A stretch of 41,046 nt of DNA, taken from an uncultured Bacteroidia bacterium. Lineage in GTDB: Bacteria; Bacteroidota; Bacteroidia; Bacteroidales; F082. Where the stretch lies: the NCBI GenBank assembly GCA_902789915.1, contig CADAPW010000010.1:1-41046 (forward strand). Reading direction: 5' to 3'. The notes under the pieces were generated by a model. That model saw nothing but the letters and a program-made list of their open reading frames with translations, did no database searches and was not told the origin of the DNA. Position 1 is the first letter of the stretch, and each line of letters starts with the position of its first letter. This document shows positions 9,082-16,713 of this stretch, in pieces. The position numbers were made by a program, and so were the translations under genes.

Positions 9082-10074
9082 ATGAGAAGAGTATTGGTTT
9101 TATTGTTGGGTTTTGCTTTTCTGGCCTCATGCGGGCGGCAGCCTAAGAAGATGGTGCTGCAAGGTTTGGCACAAGGGTCGTATTATGCAGTCACCTATTA
9201 CGACGAACAAGAGCGCAATTTCCAGCATGAGATAGATTCCATTTTCCATGCCGTCGACATGTCTGTCAACTTGTGGGTGGACAGCTCGGTGATTTCCAAA
9301 GTCAACCGAAACGAAGAAATTGTGCTCGACGACATCTTCATCGACAATTTCAACATCGCACAAGAGGCCGCCAAACTCTCAGACGGCTATTTTGACCCCA
9401 CCATCTCACCCATCGTTGCGGCTTGGGGTTTCAGCAACAAGCACGGTGACAGCATCACGCCTCAACTCATCGACAGCCTGAAACAGTTGGTAGATTATAG
9501 GAAAGTCCGCATCGAAAACGGAAAAGTCATCAAAGAAAATCCATCCATTCAGCTGGATTTCAATGCTATAGCTCAAGGCTACACATCAGATATGATTGCT
9601 AGTTTCTTGGAAAGCCGAGGTGTCAAAGACTTTTTGGTCGACACGGGCGGCGAAATCATGGCGCGTGGCAGCAAGCCCAATGGCCAGCCTTGGATTGTGG
9701 GCATCGAGAAGCCCGCCGACAACTGGGATTCGGAACAAGTAGTGCAGACCCGCATCGCCTTGCGCGACAAGGGCTTGGTCACCTCGGGCAGCACCCGGAA
9801 GTATGTGGAGCGCAACGGCAAGCGTTATTCCCATTGCATCAACCCGAAGACTGGCTATCCCGTTGAGCACCAGCTGCTCAGCGCCACGGTGCTGGCCGAA
9901 AACTCCGTCTGGGCCGACGCCCTCGCCTCCATCTGCATGGTGATGGGGCTGGAAAAATCACTGGAAATCATCAACGCCCTCGACGGCGTGGAAGCCTATT
10001 ACATCTTCGCCAACGAGAAAAACGAGCTGGAAACCTACACCACAGAGGGTTTTAAAATGTCTCTTGTCGATTAA
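9082..10074 (+). CDS. apbE: FAD:protein FMN transferase (ApbE), lipoprotein
   Basis: Covalently attaches FMN to threonine residues of exported flavoproteins such as the Nqr and Rnf subunits. 330 residues. The start MRRVLVLLLGFAFLASC is a lipoprotein signal with the lipobox LASC, so it is anchored in the periplasm. Family motifs include VDMSVNLWVDSSVISKVNR, GYFDPTISPIVAAWGF, QLDFNAIAQGYTSDMIA, the glycine-rich VDTGGEIMARG, and HCINPKTGYPVEH then WADALASICMVMG. The ATG at 9082 is used rather than the TTG at 9073 because it gives the best signal peptide. It lies 9 bp after the DUF5686 gene. A strong terminator follows at 10119. Confidence 0.95.
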   Translation: MRRVLVLLLGFAFLASCGRQPKKMVLQGLAQGSYYAVTYYDEQERNFQHEIDSIFHAVDMSVNLWVDSSVISKVNRNEEIVLDDIFIDNFNIAQEAAKLSDGYFDPTISPIVAAWGFSNKHGDSITPQLIDSLKQLVDYRKVRIENGKVIKENPSIQLDFNAIAQGYTSDMIASFLESRGVKDFLVDTGGEIMARGSKPNGQPWIVGIEKPADNWDSEQVVQTRIALRDKGLVTSGSTRKYVERNGKRYSHCINPKTGYPVEHQLLSATVLAENSVWADALASICMVMGLEKSLEIINALDGVEAYYIFANEKNELETYTTEGFKMSLVD

Positions 10075-10118
10075 GTTGACACAGGGTTGACACGGCAATA
10101 GGTATTTTGGAAAAGAAA

Positions 10119-10160
10119 AATCCCTAACTCGTTAATTTCCAAGTTAGGGATTCTGTTTTG
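10119..10160 (+). terminator. Intrinsic terminator after apbE
   Basis: A perfect 11-bp stem, AATCCCTAACT (10119-10129) with AGTTAGGGATT (10142-10152), a 12-nt loop and a short T-rich tail. It ends the chromosomal operon a few bases before the left attachment site. Confidence 0.8.
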
Positions 10161-10162
10161 AA

Positions 10163-10176
10163 GTACTCCCGCAGGG
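10163..10176 (+). repeat. attL core repeat
   Basis: GTACTCCCGCAGGG, identical to the 3' end of the tRNA-Lys gene at 32757-32770. It is a tRNA fragment stranded next to the integrase, the usual footprint of tyrosine-recombinase integration. Confidence 0.88.
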
Positions 10177-10199
10177 AATAGAAGAATGAGTATTTTTGA

Positions 10200-10322
10200 T
10201 TTTGGCGTGCTATTATCGTTTCATTATTAAATTGATATTCAAACTTTTATCCGATTATCATTTATCAATCGAAATCAATTTTAATCTCTTGTATTCAATT
10301 ATCACGCCAAAATCACGCCAAA
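10200..10322. promoter_or_regulatory. Candidate integrase arm-type sites, left end
   Basis: CACGCCAAAA occurs inverted at 10200-10209 and twice in direct orientation within ATCACGCCAAAATCACGCCA (10301-10320). A nearly identical doublet lies at 32679-32698 near the right end. The rest of the 10075-10380 gap is AT-rich, with only the terminator, attL and the integrase promoter. Confidence 0.6.
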
Positions 10323-10325
10323 AAC

Positions 10326-10356
10326 TTGCACGTCTGAAAGAATTGTTGTATCTTTG
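10326..10356 (+). promoter_or_regulatory. Integrase promoter
   Basis: TTGC at 10326, a 19-nt spacer and TATCTTTG at 10349-10356 fit the Bacteroidota consensus closely. The arm-type doublet directly abuts it, so integrase binding could repress its own promoter. Confidence 0.7.
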
Positions 10357-10380
10357 CAGAGCAATTCAATTTCAAACACT

Positions 10381-11790
10381 ATGGCTACAATTTCATTATC
10401 ACTTTCCGCAAAAGCGGACAAGACAACCGGGAAATCTGAAATCCTCATCCGCTTCGTTGTAGGCAGTAGAATCAACCAACGAGGCAAAAGCAACATCTTC
10501 ATTGACGCACAATATTGGAACGCCAAGGAAGGGCGTATAGTCATCCCTCGATTCCGTCTAATGAATGATGAGCAAAAGCAACTCGTTTCCGAACTGACCT
10601 CAGCCGAAACCCAGCTTGCGAACCTGTCAAAGCACATTATGGAGTCTTTCCAATCTGCTGGAGCGGGCAAAGCAGAGCTTCCCAAAGATTGGCTGAAGAC
10701 TACCATCAACGAGTTCATCAACCTTCCATCGACTGAAGAAGAAACAGAAGTTGAACAACATCCCTTCTTCGAAGCCTTTGCCACCTATATCAACGGCAAG
10801 AAGTTCGCCCCCAATCGCAAAAAAGGATATGTCGTGCTTGAGAGGATACTCCATCGCTATGAGCTGCACACAGGCACGTCCATAACCTTTGAGAGTCTTA
10901 CTGCTGATACACTCCGCGACTTCGAGAACTTCCTGAAAGAAGAACACACCTATGCAGATACCGTGATGAAAACCGAAATCATTGACGGCGAGAAAAAGGA
11001 ATACACCTATTTCGACATCTGCAAAGAGCAAGGTTTGATTAAACGCAAGATGGAGCCAAGAGGCGGAAACGCCATCAGCGATCTAATGCGCAGATTCAGG
11101 GCGTTTGTTCGTTGGGCAAATGGTCTCGACAAAGATTATAAGCTGGTGGTACCCATCACTCAGAACAATCCCTTCAATGCCTATGCTGTGCCAAAAGAGA
11201 TTTACGGCACACCTTATTATATTACTATAGACGAGCGCAACCAAATCTACAACGCTCAACTTGACGAGCCTCTGGCAACCCAAAGGGATATATTTGTATT
11301 CCAATGCTGCATCGGTTGCCGCGTGTCCGACCTGTGGGACATGACCAAGAAGAATATAGTCAATGGTGCTGTCGATTATATCGCCGACAAGACCAAGGAC
11401 GAAAATCCCAGAACAATCCATGTCCCGCTCAACAAACAAGCCTCCGAAATCTTGGAGAAATACAAGGACTATCAAGGGGAAAGACTCTTCCCTTTCACCA
11501 CCCAGCAGCAATACAATGAAGACATTAAAAAAATCATGGAAGCCGTGGGCATCACTCGTTTGGTGACCGTGCTCAATCCCACCACAAGAGAAGAGGAAAA
11601 ACGCCCCATCTCCGAAGTGGCCAGCAGCCACATGGGAAGACGCACCTTCATCGGCAACTTGTATAAAAAGGTGAAAGACCCGAACCTAATTGGCTCGTTG
11701 TCTGGTCACGTAGAAGGCAGCAGGGCATTCGTCCGCTATCGCGACATCGACGAGGACATGAAGAAAGAACTTGTATCATTGTTAGACTAA
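10381..11790 (+). CDS. Tyrosine-type site-specific integrase
   Basis: 469 residues. It catalyses integration and excision of the element at tRNA-Lys. The N-terminal region (MATISLSLSAKADKTTGKSEI, then NIFIDAQYW) is the arm-binding domain typical of Bacteroidota integrases. A SAM-like core-binding domain follows (about 120-260), then the catalytic domain. Catalytic residues visible are R314 (CCIGCRVSDLW), H417 and R420 (HMGRRTF), H443 (LSGHVEG) and the nucleophile Y453 (FVRYRDI). The ATG at 10381 is chosen because the nearest upstream start overlaps the promoter box. The gene is intact and lies about 200 bp inside attL, as expected. Confidence 0.95.
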   Translation: MATISLSLSAKADKTTGKSEILIRFVVGSRINQRGKSNIFIDAQYWNAKEGRIVIPRFRLMNDEQKQLVSELTSAETQLANLSKHIMESFQSAGAGKAELPKDWLKTTINEFINLPSTEEETEVEQHPFFEAFATYINGKKFAPNRKKGYVVLERILHRYELHTGTSITFESLTADTLRDFENFLKEEHTYADTVMKTEIIDGEKKEYTYFDICKEQGLIKRKMEPRGGNAISDLMRRFRAFVRWANGLDKDYKLVVPITQNNPFNAYAVPKEIYGTPYYITIDERNQIYNAQLDEPLATQRDIFVFQCCIGCRVSDLWDMTKKNIVNGAVDYIADKTKDENPRTIHVPLNKQASEILEKYKDYQGERLFPFTTQQQYNEDIKKIMEAVGITRLVTVLNPTTREEEKRPISEVASSHMGRRTFIGNLYKKVKDPNLIGSLSGHVEGSRAFVRYRDIDEDMKKELVSLLD

Positions 11791-11802
11791 AAGGAGAAGA
11801 TT

Positions 11803-13143
11803 ATGGAATATACCAAGAGTCAAATACTGAAGATAACGGAAGAGCAAAAGCCTATCATATTCAAAGCACTTGAAACCATTGACGAAAACGTGGCCTATAT
11901 CAGAACCGAAGAAGGTTACAATATAAAGTGTCAATTGTATGTTGATGGAGCGTTGGAGAAACTTAGTAAAGCGTTTGAAATCATCAGTGACCTTATTGTT
12001 GACACAGACGATTATCCACTTGGCGTTGAAATCTTCGAAAAGTTAATGCCTGTATGGAGAAAGTACTGCACAGGTGCCACAAGAGGATTGTTTAGAATCC
12101 ATGAAGCTGCCTACAAAGTTCAAAGCATAATAAACTACTTCGAGAAGTGGATAAAGAAACAAGAACAAAAAACAACAGTGTATGATTCCCTTGCAGCTTT
12201 TGAGAAGTTGGCACATGATTGCATAGCGTTCATTGGCCTCAAGTATGGTACGAGAAAAGAGAAGCCGAACTCCCAGGACTTTATCCTCAAACAGAGGGAT
12301 TCGTACCGAAAAATGGCACCAGTATCAGAATTAACCTACGAAGTAAAGAAACACATTGAAAACTGCAAAACACAATCAGAAATAGACCTATATATTTGTT
12401 CGTTGTTGCTTCCTTTTAAGGAATTATGTGAAGTATTGAGACCATCTGTCCCATCCGAAGAATCACAAACGTTTATAAAGTTGCTTTGTACAGGCTTCAA
12501 CTATCACGGTAAAGATAATCCGGACTCAATAGAACGTGTATTGCGAGGTTTGCTCAATGACATGAATAAATTTGCAAAAGGGCTGTATGATGTGTTGATT
12601 CAAAACGGCATCGACTTAAACAAATACCAACAAAAAACGGGTGTGTATTTGCGAAGGGAATGGAATCCAGCTGAGGGATTGTATTTTGAACTTGACAACT
12701 GGGATCTGATAAAATCTTTGTCACTAGAAGATGCCCCCTCTGAAAGTTTATCACAAGAGGATGCGCCCTCTGAAAGTCAGTCAGATATATCTAATATTTT
12801 AAACGACAAAATCCTGAACGCTTTACCTGATATCTACGATTATCTTCGCAATGATGGAGTAATTGGCGTCAGTTTGACCAAAGTTGATTTTATCAATTGT
12901 ATTTCAAAAGGCGTTTTGACTAGCATGAAAAAAGAAGACAAGCATTCTTCATGGATAAAGAAAATAGCGAAGATGAAAGAATTTATCAAGTGTATAAAAC
13001 CATACTTTAATGATAATTGGTATATTTCAGTGTACACTTCAGCAGGATTGACAGAACGAAAAATTCAACAATACAATACCGACAACACGGCTGATTTGGA
13101 GAAAGACATAATGGGAATTTTGAAACGGTTTGGGGTACAATAA
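11803..13143 (+). CDS. Hypothetical protein (446 aa) next to the integrase
   Basis: I do not recognise this protein. It starts 12 bp after the integrase behind a GGAG Shine-Dalgarno-like sequence. It is mostly alpha-helical by composition (many Lys/Glu/Ile/Leu), with no signal peptide or membrane segment. Residues about 305-330 form a linker with an internal duplication (LEDAPSESLS, then QEDAPSESQS). The C-terminal about 120 residues (NDKILNALPDIYDYLRNDG, then VDFINCISKGVL, then WYISVYTSAGL) look like a separate domain of a type seen next to integrases in Bacteroidota elements. It is AT-richer than the integrase. A role in excision or element control is only a guess. A terminator follows. Confidence 0.75.
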   Translation: MEYTKSQILKITEEQKPIIFKALETIDENVAYIRTEEGYNIKCQLYVDGALEKLSKAFEIISDLIVDTDDYPLGVEIFEKLMPVWRKYCTGATRGLFRIHEAAYKVQSIINYFEKWIKKQEQKTTVYDSLAAFEKLAHDCIAFIGLKYGTRKEKPNSQDFILKQRDSYRKMAPVSELTYEVKKHIENCKTQSEIDLYICSLLLPFKELCEVLRPSVPSEESQTFIKLLCTGFNYHGKDNPDSIERVLRGLLNDMNKFAKGLYDVLIQNGIDLNKYQQKTGVYLRREWNPAEGLYFELDNWDLIKSLSLEDAPSESLSQEDAPSESQSDISNILNDKILNALPDIYDYLRNDGVIGVSLTKVDFINCISKGVLTSMKKEDKHSSWIKKIAKMKEFIKCIKPYFNDNWYISVYTSAGLTERKIQQYNTDNTADLEKDIMGILKRFGVQ

Positions 13144-13200
13144 ACCTCTTGCCTCATTTTTCAGCGTATTTTTCTCACTTTTGCGTTTCGTATTTTTTAC

Positions 13201-13239
13201 AACCGATTGGGTTACAAGCACTTAATCGGTTTTCTTTTT
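13201..13239 (+). terminator. Intrinsic terminator after the 446-aa gene
   Basis: Stem AACCGATT (13201-13208) with AATCGGTT (13224-13231), 15-nt loop, then TTCTTTTT. Confidence 0.72.
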
Positions 13240-13354
13240 GCATTTGCCTCACCTTGTTTCACTTGCCACATCAGATTTTTGCTTCCGCAAGTTGCAAGAG
13301 AATGACTTGCTGCAATGCCCGAAGCAGTCAGAGGGCAACCAATATTCAAAAAAG

Positions 13355-13660
13355 ATGAATATTTCAGAACTTGCGCAGTGCGCACCCGCAATCAACATTA
13401 CCATCACGGCAGCGGACTTAAAGGACTTTGCCACCCAGCTGATTGCAGAAACCAAAGCCGAATTGGAGCAGACCGTCCGCGAAAGCAACGCCGAAGCCTA
13501 CCTTACAGGTGAGAAGGTCATGGAAATGCTTGAGATTTCCAAAGCCACACTTTGGCGTTGGAAGCAGAGAGGCTACCTTACCCCAGTAAGATTGGGTGGT
13601 AACGACCGCTACAGACTAAGCGACATCAAACACATTCTTGAGAAAGGAGGCCCAAAATGA
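13355..13660 (+). CDS. Helix-turn-helix (excisionase-like, HTH_17) protein 1
   Basis: 101 residues. The N-terminal half (LKDFATQLIAETKAELEQTV) looks like an oligomerisation helix. The C-terminal half is a MerR/excisionase-type winged helix: YLTGEKVMEMLEISKATLWRW, then KQRGYLTPVRLGGNDRYRLSDI. Such proteins sit beside integrases in Bacteroidota mobilisable elements and act as excisionases or regulators. The ATG at 13355 gives the compact family form. The stop overlaps the next gene's start (ATGA). No clear TAnnTTTG box is seen in the 123-bp gap after the terminator. Confidence 0.85.
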   Translation: MNISELAQCAPAINITITAADLKDFATQLIAETKAELEQTVRESNAEAYLTGEKVMEMLEISKATLWRWKQRGYLTPVRLGGNDRYRLSDIKHILEKGGPK

Positions 13661-13992
13661 GCGACTCGAAACTGATTGGCATCAGCATCGCTGATATGGC
13701 GACTGACCCCAGCGACACCATCCGCCAGTGTCCCTATGTACAAGCATTCTTAAAAGCTAACACCCAGCAGGTCGATAGCACGAATAACGTAAGTACGCAT
13801 AACGACCTCAATGATTGGCTCGATAATCAGGATGTTATGTTTAAACTTCACATGAGCTTGCGCACCTTACAAACCCTGCGAAGCAACGGTACTTTGCCAT
13901 ATTCGCGGATAAGGAACAAAATATACTACCGCCGCAAGGATGTCGAAAGACTCCTTAACGATAACTATTCAAAGAAAGGAGGCCACCAATGA
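13657..13992 (+). CDS. Helix-turn-helix (HTH_17) protein 2
   Basis: 111 residues. The C-terminal part reads WLDNQDVMFKLHMSLRTLQTL, then RSNGTLPYSRIRNKIYYRRKDVERLL, a winged HTH of the same superfamily as the preceding protein. Paired HTH_17 proteins directly upstream of a RepA-like ATPase and a primase are a common layout in Bacteroidota elements. It is probably a DNA-binding control or excision factor. It starts behind a strong GGAGG sequence and overlaps both neighbours by 4 bp, so the module is translationally coupled. Confidence 0.84.
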   Translation: MSDSKLIGISIADMATDPSDTIRQCPYVQAFLKANTQQVDSTNNVSTHNDLNDWLDNQDVMFKLHMSLRTLQTLRSNGTLPYSRIRNKIYYRRKDVERLLNDNYSKKGGHQ

Positions 13993-15134
13993 AAAAAGCG
14001 ACCCCCGAAAGAGCCGCCCTACAAGACAAGGCAAAGGTACAAAAAAACTCCAAATACATCACTGTAAATGTTGAAAAATCATTGTCTCCTACAATGATTC
14101 TTTCAACGATAACAACAGCCTGTAACAAAACCTTGGAGGAGGAGAACAACATGAGTATCTTAAAAGCAATCGATGAGGATTTGGAGAAGTCAGAAGCTGT
14201 AAAAGAAGCAATTCCAGAAACCGTTGGAATGCTCATTATCAAGTCGGCCAACCAAACCTTGATGGAGGCGAAACAACGACCCGACCCAAAATCACTATGG
14301 CTCTCGTTATGGTATGAAGGCGAAGTCTGCTGCCTGTTCGCTGACAGCAATGTCGGCAAATCCATTTACGCCGTCCAGATTGCCGAAAGCATAGCGAGAA
14401 CTCAACGAGTACTGTACTTCGATTTTGAGTTGTCGGACAAGCAGTTTCAACTCCGATACACTGACGACGACGGGAATGTGTATCACTTCCCAGACAACTT
14501 TCTTCGAGGGGAAGTCAATAAAGAATTATTGGATGTCACCCACTTTGAGGACGACATTATCAACAATATCGAGGCTGCTGCCAATACATCAAGCGCAAAA
14601 GTGCTAATCATTGATAATCTGACATGGATTTGCAGCAACAGTGAGAAAGGAGATGTTGCGGGGAAATTCATGATGAAACTAATTGCATTAAAAAAGAAGT
14701 ATAATCTCTCCGTTCTTATCATCGCTCACACCCCAAAACGCAGTCTGTCAAACCCGCTAACACAAAATGACTTGGCGGGAAGCAAGAAACTCTTCAACTT
14801 TTTCGATAGTTGCTTCTCTATCGGCAAGAGTGCGAAGGACGGCGGACTGCGGTACATCAAACAGATGAAAGTCCGTCACGGTGAGTTTATGTATGGTGCA
14901 GATAATGTAATTGTATGTCAATTAGACAGCATCAATGCATTCCTGCAATTCGTGCCGATAGGTTATTCAAGCGAGCGTGAGCATCTTAAAGAGCGGTCTG
15001 AGAACGATTTGTCGGAACTTGAAAACGATGTCATGGAACTACACAACAAAGGTCTTTCCATTAGAGAAATCGCAGCTCAATTAGGCATAAGTAAATCCAC
15101 GGTTCAACGTATCATCAAGAAACACAAAAAGTAG
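13989..15134 (+). CDS. AAA_25 / RecA-fold ATPase, RepA-like replication protein
   Basis: 381 residues. A RecA-fold ATPase related to the hexameric replicative helicase RepA of mobilisable plasmids. The Walker A region is CCLFADSNVGKSIYA (A118-S125), where an alanine replaces the usual first glycine. Walker B is KVLIIDNLTWI, followed by a LIIAHTPKR segment. The C-terminus (LHNKGLSIREIAAQLGISKST, then VQRIIKKH) is a resolvase/Crp-type helix-turn-helix, suggesting sequence-specific DNA binding. Its likely target is the inverted-repeat array that begins right after its stop codon. The ATG at 13989 has GGAGG upstream. A second start at 14151 (MSILKAIDEDL) also follows GGAGGAGGAG, so two forms are possible. 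Confidence 0.83.
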   Translation: MKKATPERAALQDKAKVQKNSKYITVNVEKSLSPTMILSTITTACNKTLEEENNMSILKAIDEDLEKSEAVKEAIPETVGMLIIKSANQTLMEAKQRPDPKSLWLSLWYEGEVCCLFADSNVGKSIYAVQIAESIARTQRVLYFDFELSDKQFQLRYTDDDGNVYHFPDNFLRGEVNKELLDVTHFEDDIINNIEAAANTSSAKVLIIDNLTWICSNSEKGDVAGKFMMKLIALKKKYNLSVLIIAHTPKRSLSNPLTQNDLAGSKKLFNFFDSCFSIGKSAKDGGLRYIKQMKVRHGEFMYGADNVIVCQLDSINAFLQFVPIGYSSEREHLKERSENDLSELENDVMELHNKGLSIREIAAQLGISKSTVQRIIKKHKK

Positions 15135-15195
15135 TGTCCCAAGTGTCCCACTGTCCCAAGTGTCCCTACTATGGGACAGTGGGACAGGTGGGACA
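15135..15195. repeat. Iteron-like palindromic array, 4 x TGTCCC and 3 x GGGACA
   Basis: TGTCCC occurs at 15135, 15144, 15152 and 15161. GGGACA follows at 15173, 15181 and 15190. Spacing is 8-9 bp throughout. The arms form a perfect 14-bp inverted repeat, TGTCCCACTGTCCC (15144-15157) against 15173-15186, around a 15-nt centre. It fills the gap between the ATPase and primase genes, ending 22 bp before the primase ATG. It could be a replication-initiation or single-strand priming site, an operator, or an RNA hairpin limiting translation of the primase. Confidence 0.85.
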
Positions 15196-15217
15196 GTTGA
15201 ACAAGAAAGGAGAACCA

Positions 15218-16282
15218 ATGATGAACTATCACCTTGAAAAATACCACGGCAGAGCCACGCGCCACGAGTGCCCTAATTGCCACGACCCTCATTCATTCAC
15301 CTACTATGTTGATGAGAACAACCAGCCTCTAGACCCGACTTGCGGCAGGTGCGACCATGAAAGCAGTTGCGGCTATCATTACACCCCAAGCGAATACTTC
15401 CAAAACCATCCTGGCGAGCAACAATCAAAGACATTTGTGCCTAAGATGCCATATCAACCCAAACCACCCAAACCACTTTGCACCATCCCTTTCAAGTACG
15501 TCCTTCGGTCGGCAAGTTACAACAGCGTGTTTATCAAATTCCTTTGTGGCTTGTTTGACAAAGACACCCTTGACAGTCCAACGATAAAAAGACTCGGTGA
15601 ACTGTACGCCATCGGTGCCACAAACGACATGGACGTTATCTTTTGGCAAATCGACATCAATGGCAAAGTAAGGACGGGTAAGATAATGAAGTATAGTGAA
15701 GATGGCCACCGCATCAAAGACGGGTACGGCGTGAATTGGGTTCATGCTAAGATGAAGAAAGAAGGTCTTTTGTCTGACGATTGGGAGTTGACGCAATGCT
15801 TGTTTGGCGAGCATTTGTTGAACTGGTCGATGAACAAAAACAAAACCGTTGTGCTCGTCGAGAGCGAGAAAACCGCCTTGATTGGCGCAGCTTGCTATCC
15901 CCAATATCTGTGGCTTGCCACAGGTGGTAAATCCCATTTGGCAAACGAGAAAATGAAGGTGCTATCCGGCAGGACGGTGTTAATGTTTCCCGACGTTGAC
16001 GGTTACGATAAATGGGTTGAAAGCGCTAAAACCCTCACATACTGTAAAACTATCGTTTCCGATGCTTTGGAGAAGAACGCAACACCTGAGCAACGAGCCG
16101 CCAAGGTTGATATTGCCGATGTGTTGATTGCCGAATTGAAAAACGGTTATGTTCCACCAAAACCCGAAACAGAATATCAATGGTTATTGGGCAAACCGAA
16201 AACCGCCTTGGAATCGATGCTGGAAACCCAACCAGCTATTCAATACCTAATTGACGAGTTGGGGCTTGTTGAGGAAGGATAG
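15218..16282 (+). CDS. Zinc-finger/TOPRIM primase-like protein (DUF6371 type)
   Basis: 354 residues. It has an N-terminal zinc-binding region (CPNCHDPHSFTYYV, then CGRCDHESSCGYHYTP) like that of DnaG-type primases. The TOPRIM-like domain shows the glutamate in VVLVESEKTALIG and the acidic motif VLMFPDVDGYDKW. It probably primes replication of the element after transfer or excision, with the RepA-like ATPase upstream. The ATG at 15218 (MMNYHLEKY) is preferred over an upstream GTG at 15134, because it follows AAGGAG at 6-bp spacing and because the GTG frame would translate the palindromic array. In related elements a relaxase gene often follows; here none does. Confidence 0.85.
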   Translation: MMNYHLEKYHGRATRHECPNCHDPHSFTYYVDENNQPLDPTCGRCDHESSCGYHYTPSEYFQNHPGEQQSKTFVPKMPYQPKPPKPLCTIPFKYVLRSASYNSVFIKFLCGLFDKDTLDSPTIKRLGELYAIGATNDMDVIFWQIDINGKVRTGKIMKYSEDGHRIKDGYGVNWVHAKMKKEGLLSDDWELTQCLFGEHLLNWSMNKNKTVVLVESEKTALIGAACYPQYLWLATGGKSHLANEKMKVLSGRTVLMFPDVDGYDKWVESAKTLTYCKTIVSDALEKNATPEQRAAKVDIADVLIAELKNGYVPPKPETEYQWLLGKPKTALESMLETQPAIQYLIDELGLVEEG

Positions 16283-16322
16283 GTCAAGACAGCACAATCC
16301 GTATTCCTATCATTTGTTTTTC

Positions 16323-16357
16323 ATCCCATGTGCCCCTACGGTGCATGGGATTTTTTA
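16323..16357 (+). terminator. Intrinsic terminator after the primase gene
   Basis: Stem ATCCCATG (16323-16330) with CATGGGAT (16344-16351), 13-nt loop, run of T. It separates the replication module from the Dnd region. Confidence 0.85.
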
Positions 16358-16386
16358 TTCTTTTTCATTCATATTCGTTTTTTTCC

Positions 16387-16394
16387 TAATTTTG
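16387..16394 (+). promoter_or_regulatory. Promoter -7 box upstream of the structured region and dnd operon
   Basis: TAATTTTG, a full match to TAnnTTTG, with a T-rich -33 region. The predicted transcript would start near 16401. It is the only good promoter-like box I found between the terminator at 16357 and dndC. Confidence 0.5.
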
Positions 16395-16400
16395 CCCTTG

Positions 16401-16665
16401 CTTTGAACCACCGTAGGTGGTTTAAGCAGAACATATTGACAAAAGGCGTTTTCTGAACGCTTTGGTTTTGACGAAGTAAGAATCTCGCAACTTCGAACTG
16501 ATTGTCAAAAACAAAGCAACGGAAACGCCCCTTGTAGTGATTATACATTCCTGTATATATCATTTGCGTGGGGCTTTCGACGTTGCTCGTTTCGACAATC
16601 AGGGCAATGCGAGAGCCTTTACTTCGTGGAACGGGCATCAGACAGGCTCCACGTCTTTTTTCTTG
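16401..16665 (+). ncRNA. Candidate structured RNA or leader upstream of dndC
   Basis: Five hairpins follow in series. They are AACCACC/GGTGGTT (16406-16422); GCGTT/AACGC (16446-16460); TTTTGACGAAG pairing with CTTC and GTCAAAA (16466-16510); a long hairpin at 16527-16574 with outer GCCCC/GGGGC and inner GTGATTATACA/TGTATATATCAT stems; and CGTGGA/TCCACG (16625-16653) followed by TCTTTTTT, which is terminator-like. A promoter box lies just before. The last hairpin ends 49 nt before the dndC ATG. It may be a free small RNA or an attenuator-like leader controlling the operon. No plus-strand protein is supported here. The family is unknown to me. Confidence 0.42.
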
Positions 16666-16713
16666 AATTTTATGGTTGATGGAGTCGAGCCATATTGGTT
16701 GAGATACGAATAG

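Noticed and set aside
16387..16660. Retron or CRISPR-tracr type RNA
   Set aside because: No reverse transcriptase, Cas or IscB/TnpB gene is nearby, so the structured region is described only as a candidate leader or small RNA.
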